From Jimgerdemannia flammicorona (Eukaryota > Mucoromycota > Endogonomycetes > Endogonales > Endogonaceae): a stretch of 16,141 nt of DNA. How positions within the stretch are numbered: position 1 is the stretch's first letter; each line of letters starts with the position of its first letter. The position numbers were made by a program, and so were the translations under genes. The DNA is taken from positions 1-16,141 of the forward strand of contig RBNI01003317.1 of the NCBI GenBank assembly GCA_003990745.1, in the 5' to 3' direction. The notes beneath the pieces are model-generated. The model searched no databases. It saw only the letters and a list, made by a program, of their open reading frames with translations, and was not told the DNA's origin. This document shows, one piece after another, positions 8,482-15,200 of the stretch.

Positions 8482-10153
8482 ATGGAATCCCGTTCCACCG
8501 CCACCTCCATTGCCAACGCCAGCGCCAACGCCAGCGCCACCACCCGTACCAAGCATATTCTCACCATCACCGGCGGCGACAGCTACCTCGGCCACTGCAT
8601 CGCCGCGTACCTGCTCCGTGAGTCGGAGCGCGACGGCCGCGACCGCCACAGCGAATGCCGCATCCGCGTCCTGTGCTGTCGCGAGAAAAACTGCGAGGAT
8701 TTGAGGGATATGGGCGCCGAGATTGTTGTAAGTGTTCTTTTAGCGTCCTTTATTTTATTTTATTTTATTTTATTTTATTTTATTTTATTTTTGCAGTTAT
8801 TTGTCAGGGCCAAATGGGGTGGTTGCTTGGATGCTAATGTAGATGCTCTTTGATAGGAAATCGACTACGAGGACCGCAAATGCCTTCGCCGCGCCTTCCG
8901 CGACAGCGAGTTCTCCATCTTCGTGCCGGAAATGACTCGCAACCGGGTCCGTCACGGAGAGTGTCTCATCGAGGCTATGGAGAGCGAGAACGTTCGTCAT
9001 GTCCTCATGATATCCACGTGAGCTCTTCAAACTAGCTATTCTCTCGAGATTGGGATGATGGTGATTTAGGTACTAAAGGTCCCCTCGGTTTTACTTTTCA
9101 GGATCGGCGCCGAGTCTCACAACCGGGAGCTCAGGAACCTCTGCGAATTCAGGGAACTTGAGAATTACCTCAAGGACAGCTTCAACAGAGGAAAGTGGTG
9201 CATTTTCAGGTAAAAATACATTCACTTCCTATCGGGTTGCTCATACGCACGTCCAACGCATCTGACGATTCCCTCGCTACTTACAATTTCCGCGCAGGCT
9301 CGACTTCCTCCAGCAATGCTTCCTCTTCTGGGCCCCCATGATCCAGGACGAGCGCGTTCTTAAATTGAGCATCGGTCGCGACGGTCGTTTTGCTCCCGTC
9401 AATATCCTCGACGTCTGCCGCGCCATCTACTGTTCCCTGACTCGCCACCACCGTGATAGCGACCGTCATGGTGACCATGACCGCACCCAAACCCAGACTC
9501 AGGCCCAGCCTCAGGCTCAGGCCCCGGCTCAGGTCAAGGGAACTTCGCAGGGTTTCCGCTGGGTCCCTCTGGACGAACGCCACCACCGCCGCGTGTACTG
9601 CCTTACCGGCTGCGAGGCCGTTTGCGGCAATGAGATTGCGCGCATTCTCGGCGACGCGATTGGCGAGCGCGAGATCCGGTTCAAGGACGTTACACGCTCC
9701 GAGATGAGGAAGGAACTGGAGAAGTGGCGTGACGAGGATGGAAAGCGCGGTAGGCAAGGAGATGACCGTCGGGACGATGAGCGTCGCGATGGCGGTAGGA
9801 AAGACAATGATAACGACAGAGAGCGCGATGGCCGCCGCCATCGTGATGGCAAGTTCCGCCACGGCATTCCTCTGAGGAAGCACCTTAACGATACCACCAT
9901 TGAGACGGAGCTTGACTTCTTTGAATATGTCAAGTTGGGTGGTGCTGATTTTACTTCTGGTAGGCCCCGTTGTTATGTCGCTGCGCATCGAATGGAATCA
10001 CGTTCCGCTAAACCTCTCCCTTTATTTGCAGGTGACCTCCAAGACATCATTGACAAAAAGCCTGAATCGCTTGAGGAGTTCTTTAGGGACCATCGAGACG
10101 AGTTCAGGGGCGATGATAAACGTGACCGCGACGAGATCGAGCGCCGGAAGTGA
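8482..10153 (+). CDS. NmrA-like NAD(P)-binding Rossmann protein, left copy (five exons)
   Basis: Exons 8482-8727, 8857-9017, 9102-9209, 9298-9959 and 10032-10153 join into 432 codons ending in TGA. Introns are 129, 84, 88 and 72 nt with GT-AG ends; branch-like GCTAATG (intron 1) and GCTAAAC (intron 4) are visible. Residues 28-45 (TITGGDSYLGHCIAAYLL) form the nucleotide-binding turn, with GGDSYLG replacing the usual glycine pattern. STIGAE (about 135-140), the FRELENYL helix and VNILDVCRAI (about 206-215) fit the NmrA-like/atypical SDR fold. The usual SDR Tyr-x3-Lys pair is not evident, so a redox-sensing or regulatory role is more likely than catalysis; this is inference. Unusual inserts are an H/D-rich patch (222-233), a Gln/Ala linker (236-250) and an Arg/Asp-rich stretch (316-360). 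Intron 4 is stop-free and in frame, so it could be retained. The substrate is unknown. Confidence 0.88.
8749..8792 (+). repeat. TTTTA pentanucleotide microsatellite in intron 1
   Basis: About eight to nine uninterrupted TTTTA units sit inside intron 1 of the left copy. The right copy has only a T-run at the equivalent place, so the array arose or was lost after duplication. A TTTTTGCAG directly after the array would be an alternative acceptor at about 8796. The acceptor chosen at 8856 is preferred because the right copy conserves it with its branch site (GTTAATG). Confidence 0.85.
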
Positions 10154-10231
10154 GGCCGCGCAGGATGAGCTGACAAGTAAACAGGACTTCGTCCCAAGCT
10201 AGAAAACAAAAAACTCATAATCCTAAAATAG

Positions 10232-10237
10232 AATAAA
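10232..10237 (+). terminator. Likely poly(A) signal of the left gene
   Basis: AATAAA lies about 80 bases after the stop in an A-rich stretch (AATAGAATAAAATAATAAAA). The same AATAGAATAAAATA string follows the right copy. No experimental end is available. Confidence 0.5.
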
Positions 10238-10542
10238 ATAATAAAAACAATGATATGCGTGTTTAGGTTGAGCCATACAATGATGGTTTCAAGTCACGCC
10301 CTCGGCCAAACAGCTTATTACCAAAGGAAACAAAATTAGGAGCCGCAAGGTTCCCACAATTCTTACGCTCTCCGCAAACCCTCTCCCAATTTGAGCAAGC
10401 ACTACAACACCACAAGTATATTTATACATCATGGCATGCTTGTTTTATATTACGATGTGGAATAATTAAGTCATCATCCTTGTCTTTTTTGTCATAGGTT
10501 GCGGCGGCGGCGGCGGTGCAAAATAGTCAAATCGTCTGGGCC

Positions 10543-10955
10543 TTAGAAGTAAATGTTGGAAATGAGCAAGCGAACGCTGCAGTGATTTTGGTCAATACAC
10601 TCCATGTTGTGTAGATTACATTATTCGATGACTCAAGGACCAAACGACACCTCCCCAATAATGGCGCCTCCAAAATTACACAAATAACATCCCTACAAAC
10701 CTGCCGTGCAATGACTGCAACAAGAGCAAGAAATTCAGCGATAATAATAATAATAATAATAATACCTGTTTAACATATTTAGCCTTGGGGAAAAGATTGA
10801 AATTATATCCCTTCCGGCGAAAACTTGGCAACTGCTAGTGGCAACCGAAGATACGGTTGCGAAAAGGCAAGAACGGATCAACCTGCCGTCGGCTTCCCCC
10901 CCTCATCGTGCATAAATATGCCTGCTTAAAGCTCCGATTGGGCCGGCTTGGGCCG
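10543..10955. other. Central spacer, left part: no gene seen
   Basis: This stretch has normal CpG content, no convincing open frame and no clear counterpart in the right half, apart from the palindrome geometry around it. It contains an (ATA)8 microsatellite at 10741-10764 and follows a GGC trinucleotide run at 10501-10516 that is shared in shorter form by the right arm. It is longer than the corresponding right part (about 11732-11950). Confidence 0.6.
10741..10764. repeat. (ATA)8 microsatellite
   Basis: Eight perfect ATA units in the central spacer, absent from the symmetric position on the right. Confidence 0.9.
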
Positions 10956-10992
10956 ACCCGAAATCTTCGGTTTGGTTTGGTTCAGGCACATG
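10956..10992. repeat. Inner inverted-repeat block, left member
   Basis: ACCCGAAATCTTCGGTTTGG…TTCAGGCACATG pairs with the reverse complement of 11699-11731 (ACCCGAAACCCCCGGTTTGG, TTCATGCACATG), with one 5-base gap. The pair is centred at about 11345, close to the palindrome's axis, which links the outer arms to the central hairpin. A GGTTTGGTTC-type simple motif could arise independently, but the flanking ACCCGAAA and GCACATG also match. Confidence 0.65.
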
Positions 10993-11154
10993 ATCATGAC
11001 ATGATTGCATGTTCATCAGGAAATTAAAATGGTGTTCTTGGCAGAAAGAGCATAGAATTGATGAGTCAGAGTCCTGGCAGGTGAACTTCATGATTCAATA
11101 TCGCAAGATCCATCAATCAGATCATTTGGAGCTTTATGCTAACGATATACCATT

Positions 11155-11490
11155 TTCGAAATTTAAATCAAACTTTACTCGATGCCAGATTTTCCAAATC
11201 CAACAAGCTAATGTACACCAAAATTGGACATGTTTTCGATTCCATTTAATTCTGTTACTCGACGAAAACATTCGAAATTTATGATCTTTGTTGAGCCGGA
11301 TATTCCTAAATGAGACGAATCCAACAAGTTAAAGTTCAAAATTTGATTTAAATTCCGAAATTTAAATCAAATTTCGAAACTCCGCTACTTGATGAAACAA
11401 TGTTCAAATTTAAGATCTTGATTGTGCTGGATTCGGAGATGTTTTCGTCAAGCAACAGAATTTCAAAGTTTGATTTAAATTTCGAAATGA
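11155..11490. repeat. Nested direct and inverted repeats at the palindrome centre
   Basis: The motif TTTCGAAATTTAAATCAAA occurs on the plus strand near 11155 and, with changes, near 11355, and as its reverse complement near 11342 and 11468. TCTGTTACTCGACGAAAACA (11251-11270) pairs with TGTTTTCGTCAAGCAACAGA (11440-11459), matching at 18 of 20 positions. The left half has about 80 extra bases (roughly 11175-11255) compared with the right. The structure resembles a fold-back or MITE-like element. It could equally be the original seed and surviving centre of the large inverted duplication. Confidence 0.75.
11342..11371. repeat. Perfect 13-bp hairpin at the symmetry axis
   Basis: TTTGATTTAAATT, a 4-base spacer CCGA, and AATTTAAATCAAA are exact reverse complements, centred at 11356-11357. 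This falls within about 10-17 bases of the midpoints calculated from the outer ends of the arms, the two start codons and the two stop codons. Confidence 0.92.
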
Positions 11491-11950
11491 ATCAAATCGA
11501 CCGTTTGAGTCGCCAATTTTTGGGGTTCGTAAATTTTTGGGTCGGGTCGGGTTGTGGAACTCTATGAATTTCCCTTCCTATCCCTTGTCCGAATTCCGCA
11601 TCCCTCACCCAAGCTCCATCCCAAGTTTTAACTGATCCTCCGGTATTCTGCTGGATGTTGATATTGATGATGTGTATAATTATATTCATATATACTCACA
11701 TGTGCATGAACCAAACCGGGGGTTTCGGGTTAGGACCAAACCGAACCGAAAATTTTAGGTTGGGACCAAACGAATTAGGACCGGCGCTATGCTGATATTG
11801 CATACAATGACTTTCATTGCTTGAGCTTTTGTATTTTATATTATAATTTTTTGGGTGTGTTACCACATTATATTTTCAAACCCAGACTTCTCTCTCTCTC
11901 TCTCGTCTTCTTACAATTTCCTCAGCTATCCAGGATAAGATGGGCTTAAA
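11491..11950. other. Central spacer, right part: no gene seen
   Basis: No convincing coding frame. It holds G/T-rich GGGTCGGGTCGGG near 11540, the inner inverted-repeat member at 11699-11731, AACCGAACCG-type repeats near 11740-11780, a CT run at 11890-11904 and a perfect TGGGCTTAAAGCCCA palindrome at 11941-11955 next to the inner edge of the right arm. Confidence 0.6.
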
Positions 11951-12194
11951 GCCCAGACGAGATCTCGATCATTCCACACCGCCGCCGTTGCAACCTATGA
12001 AAAAAAAAGACACGGATGAATGCTTAACTGATTCTCATCATTATATAAATAAGATCAAGTATACCATGATGTATAAATGCCCTTGTGGGATTCGATGGGG
12101 AGGTGGTTTATAGTGATGAGAGTAGGAATTGTGGGAAACGTGTGTTTCCTGAAATGGGACTGAGGCTATTGCATGCAATTCTATATACTATTAT

Positions 12195-12196
<2 letters not shown>

Positions 12197-12278
<82 letters not shown>

Positions 12279-12303
12279 GTTTTTTTTTTTTGGGGGGGGG
12301 GGG
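12197..12303. repeat. Composite homopolymer: T81-GG-T12-G12
   Basis: A run of 81 T, then GG, 12 T and 12 G. Read on the minus strand it is C12-A12-CC-A81. The left arm lacks it at the equivalent place (about 10330-10350). It could be a poly(A) tail trace of a retroposed insertion, a slippage product, or partly an assembly or sequencing artefact. The poly-F and poly-K open frames across it are not genes. Confidence 0.85.
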
Positions 12304-12443
12304 ATGTCCAAGCCCTTTGGCCTAGGGTGCAAATTTTCCTCTCTACATTTTACTTTGGTAATCGCTTCAAGACCATAATTACATGGCTCAACAGATATGT
12401 TGATTATTTATTTATTCATTTTGCACTGCTTTCGTTTTTGTAT

Positions 12444-12449
12444 TTTATT
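12444..12449 (-). terminator. Likely poly(A) signal of the right gene
   Basis: AATAAA on the minus strand, in a context shared with the left copy (AATAGAATAAAATA), about 95 bases after the stop codon. Confidence 0.5.
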
Positions 12450-12540
12450 CTATTATGGGATTATGAGTTTTTTGTTTCCTAGCTTGGAGTGAAGCCTGGT
12501 TTACTTGTCAGCTCATCCAGCTTGGCACAGAGCGCGCTGT

Positions 12541-14197
12541 CTACTTCCGGCGATGGACTTCGTCGTGACCGCGTTTATCATCATCGCCCCTGAACTCATC
12601 ACGATGCTCCCTGAAGAATTCCTCAAGCGATTCGGGCTTCTTGTCAATTATGTCTTGGAGGTCACCTGCACATAAGGGAGAGTTTAGCGGAATTGTGTGT
12701 GGACGTGTTGGGTTTCGATGCGCAACGATATAACGATGGGGCCTACCAGAAGTAAAATCAGCACCACCAAACTTGACATATTCAAAGAAGTCAAGCTCTG
12801 TCTCAATGGTAGTATCGTTAATGTGCTTCCTCAGCGGAATGCCGTGGCGGAACTTGCCGTTACGATGGCGGCGGCCATCGCGCTCTCTATCGGTATCATC
12901 GTCCTTCCTACCACCATCGCGACGTTCATCGTCCCGACGTTCATCTCCGTGCCTACCGCGCTTTCCATCCTCGTCACGCCACTTCTCCAGTTCCTTCCTC
13001 ATCTCGGAACGTGACACGTCCTTGAACCGGATCTCGCGCTCGTAAATCGCGTCGTCGAGAATGAGCGCCATCTCATCGCCGCAAACGGCCTCGCAGCCCG
13101 TGAGGCAGTACACGCGGCGGTGGTGGCGCTCGTCTAGAGGGACCCAGCGGAAACCTTGCGAAGTTCCCATGACCTGGGCCGCGGCCTGAGCCTGGGATTG
13201 AGTCAGAGTATGGGCCTCGGTGCGGTTATGGTCACTATGACGGTCGCCATCACGGTGGTGGCGAGTCAGGGAACAGTAGATGGCGCGGCAGACGTCGAGG
13301 ATATTGACGGGAGCAAAACGACCTTTGCGACCGATGCTCAATTTAAGAACGCGCTCGTCCTGGATCATGGGGGCCCAGTAGAGGAAGCATTGCTGGAGGA
13401 AGTCGAGCCTGCGTGGAAATTGTAAGTAGCGAGGGAATCGTCAGATGCGTTGGACGTGCGTATGAGCAACCTATTGGGAAGTGAATTTTTTTACCTGAAA
13501 ATGCACCACCTTCCCCTGTTGAAGTTGTCCTTGAGGTAATTCTCAAGCGCCCTGAATTCGCAGAGATTCCTGAGCTCCCGGTTGTGGGACTCGGCGCCGA
13601 TCCTGGAGAGCAAAACCGAGGGAACCTTTAGTACCTAAATCTCCATCATCCCAATCCCGAGAACAGCTAGTTTTGGGAGCTCACGTGGATAGCATGAGGA
13701 CATGGCGAATGTTTTCGCACTCCATAGCCTCGATGAGACACTCTCCGTGACGGACCCGGTTGCGAGTCATTTCCGGCACAAAGATGGCGTACTCGCTGTC
13801 GCGGAAGGCGCGGCGAAGGCACTTGCGGTCCTCGTAGTCGATTTCCTATCCAAAACCCTTTACATTAACATCCATGCAACCACCCATTCGGCCCTGGCAA
13901 ATATCTACAACAAAAAAAAAAAAGTGAAGTACGCCTAAAAAAAGCACTTACAACAATCTCGGCGCCCATATCCCTCAAATCGTCGCAGTTTTTCTCGCGA
14001 CAGCACAGGACGCGGATGCGGCACTCGCTGTGGCGGTCGCGGCCGTCTCGCTCCGACTCACGGAGCAGGTACGCGGCGATGCAGTGGCCGAGGTAGCTGT
14101 CGCCGCCGGTGATGGTGAGAACATGCTTCGTGCGGGTGGCAAGGCTGGCGTTGGTGCCGGCGTTGGTGCTGGCGGCAGTGGTGGTGCGCGATTCCAT
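12541..14197 (-). CDS. NmrA-like NAD(P)-binding Rossmann protein, right copy (five exons)
   Basis: Minus-strand exons 14197-13952, 13845-13685, 13602-13495, 13408-12747 and 12665-12541 join into 433 codons ending in TAG. Exons 1-4 have exactly the lengths of the left copy; exon 5 is one codon longer (an extra Asp). Introns are 106, 82, 86 and 81 nt. The Rossmann turn TITGGDSYLGHC, STIGAE, the CEFRALENYL helix and VNILDVCRAI are conserved. By eye, five residues differ in exon 2 and three in exon 3. From the Rossmann turn to the end of exon 1 only one differs (Asp for Glu). The first 26 residues and the Gln/Ala linker differ most. This distribution suggests purifying selection on the fold in both copies. 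Intron 4 is again stop-free and in frame. Both genes look intact and convergent. Function beyond NmrA-like cofactor binding is not shown by the sequence. Confidence 0.88.
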
Positions 14198-14313
14198 TTT
14201 TTAGGGAGGGTGGGTTGGTTGATTTGGTTCTTTTTTGGGAGGAGGGAAGTGTGCTTGAGTTGCTTGGTTGTTGTGTTGTGTGAAGATATAGTGGAAAGAC
14301 GTTGGAATGGGGG

Positions 14314-14323
14314 CTTTTATATG
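14314..14323 (-). promoter_or_regulatory. TATA box of the right NmrA-like gene
   Basis: CATATAAAAG on the minus strand, about 120 bases before the ATG at 14197, with the same surrounding GTATCATATAAAAGCCCCC as the left copy. The upstream ACGTA and ATGCATGCAG blocks are also shared. Confidence 0.7.
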
Positions 14324-14474
14324 ATACTGGGTCAAAATGTCGCTTAGTGCTCGGATGAGCAGGACTGCATGCATGGCTACATACGTAAGATCGGCGTGCA
14401 AGGTTAAACTGTACCAGTGGTGCAGTGGCGCAACAGCGTCATTTATTGAAAACCCCTTTTTTTCACACGCTCGC

Positions 14475-14957
14475 CCATACGTTTAATATACAGTTGGTCT
14501 CTAGCGGGTTTCCAAAGCCTTTTTTTTCCTTCCAGGTAGAAATAATTTGTTTTCGTGAACTAGTTGGTGATTCCTTTTTGTCAATTATATTTGCACCATT
14601 TTCGAGGATATTTGCTGCAAAGGTTCCCTGAAAATAAACATGTATTGGCAAGTCAATACAATTGACATATTTTTATGTACCATGCTTCTCTCCTTTTTGA
14701 TGATAATTTTCTATTCAACTTACTAATACATAAATAATCTTCATGAATAATTTGTGGACATCTCACCTGGCACAATCTTCATCATAGACATCTGGGGCAA
14801 TCTGACATCCATATCTATAACATCTCACTATGCATCTACATCAAGGACATCTCTCATCTACATCCATGACATCTAAGCAACCTATATCAATATCTGTACT
14901 GACCTAGTGTCTTCTGTTATTATTTCCATAATTTCAAATTCAAATTGAATAATATAC
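14475..14957. other. AT-rich intergenic DNA with hairpins and ACATC repeats
   Basis: No gene is supported. Two overlapping hairpins lie at 14641-14666: TGTATTG/CAATACA with a 6-base loop, and GTCAAT/ATTGAC with a 3-base loop. Since they share bases, only one can form at a time. A degenerate ACATC-rich repeat follows at 14757-14880. Confidence 0.6.
14757..14880. repeat. Degenerate ACATC-rich tandem repeats
   Basis: GACATCT, AACATCTC, TACATC and GACATCC recur about nine times with irregular spacing of roughly 10-30 bases. This looks like a decayed short tandem array; no coding reading fits. Confidence 0.6.
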
Positions 14958-15200
14958 TGTAACGGTGATCCCAGAATGATGACATCAGCACAGGAGACAG
15001 CCTTTCCTTGCAAAGCCATCAGATCGGAGCACAAGAAGATCATACGGCATACAAGATGAGCAATGATGACCAACCGTGAGTCATTGTGACCACAGCACAA
15101 GCATCCTGAAGAATATAAAAGAAGGACCAAGGAACCGCAGTAGCAGCAACCAACAAGAACCACCAATCCCAAAATAGCTCAAAGACTTACCACAAATGAA
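14958..15200 (+). promoter_or_regulatory. Promoter/leader of the 284-codon ORF, possibly an LTR
   Basis: TGTAACGGTGATCCC at 14958 resembles a TG-starting LTR end. A near-palindromic TGATGACATCA lies at about 14977 and TATAAAA at 15114-15120. A purine-rich, CA-rich leader follows up to the ORF. No LTR end or primer-binding site was found, so an ordinary promoter is equally possible. An ATG at 15196 opens a 31-codon overlapping frame just before the main start and could act as an upstream ORF. Confidence 0.45.

Larger units (their letters stand above)
8215..10542 (+). repeat. Left arm of a giant imperfect palindrome
   Basis: This arm matches the reverse complement of 11951-14474 along its whole length: an outer GGGCG-x-GTG followed by an A-run, the shared GCGCCACTGCACCAC and GCACGCCGATCTTACGTA promoter segments, the gene with all four introns, the 3' segment GATGAGCTGACAAGTAAAC, then GGTTGAGCCAT, ATTACCAAAG, TTCCCACAATTC, TTTATACATCATGG and GTCATAGGTTGC. 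Differences include substitutions and small indels. The right arm carries an extra poly-T/poly-G tract. The outer edge coincides, within a few bases, with the end of the CpG-free retroelement DNA. Confidence 0.93.
11951..14474 (-). repeat. Right arm of the giant imperfect palindrome
   Basis: This is the reverse-complement partner of 8215-10542. In addition to the gene it matches in the promoter, the leader and about 390 bases of downstream sequence. It differs by a roughly 107-base homopolymer tract (12197-12303), by intron lengths (106, 82, 86 and 81 versus 129, 84, 88 and 72) and by scattered substitutions. Beyond 14474 similarity to the left flank stops. Confidence 0.93.

Noticed and set aside
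8144..8704. A 186-codon plus-strand frame running from the gypsy remnant into exon 1.
   Set aside because: It crosses the palindrome boundary and the TATA box, is out of frame with the Rossmann reading, and becomes Pro/Ala/Thr-rich shadow sequence.
9529..9933. A Ser/Arg-rich minus-strand frame antisense to the left gene, mirrored at 12773-13045.
   Set aside because: It is the complement of the Arg/Asp-rich coding repeats; composition explains the lack of stops.
9281..9988. A 235-codon minus-strand open frame antisense to exon 4 of the left gene.
   Set aside because: It mirrors a high-GC exon, lacks splice or promoter context, and the equivalent frame in the right copy is broken (12697-13014 and 13156-13425).
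10903..11689. Small open frames in the central spacer (for example 11009-11284 and 11492-11689) as genes.
   Set aside because: They overlap the nested repeats, lack splice or promoter support and are not mirrored in the other half.
12085..12378. Poly-Phe (plus) and poly-Lys (minus) open frames.
   Set aside because: They exist only because of the homopolymer tract.
8215..14474. The palindrome as an inverted-read assembly artefact.
   Set aside because: The arms differ by amino-acid changes, intron lengths, indels, stop codon and the homopolymer tract; an artefact would give near-identical arms.
14882..15172. A 96-codon minus-strand hydrophobic frame.
   Set aside because: It lies over the TATA box and leader of the 284-codon ORF and shows no recognisable domain; a single hydrophobic frame in pyrimidine-rich complement is expected by chance.
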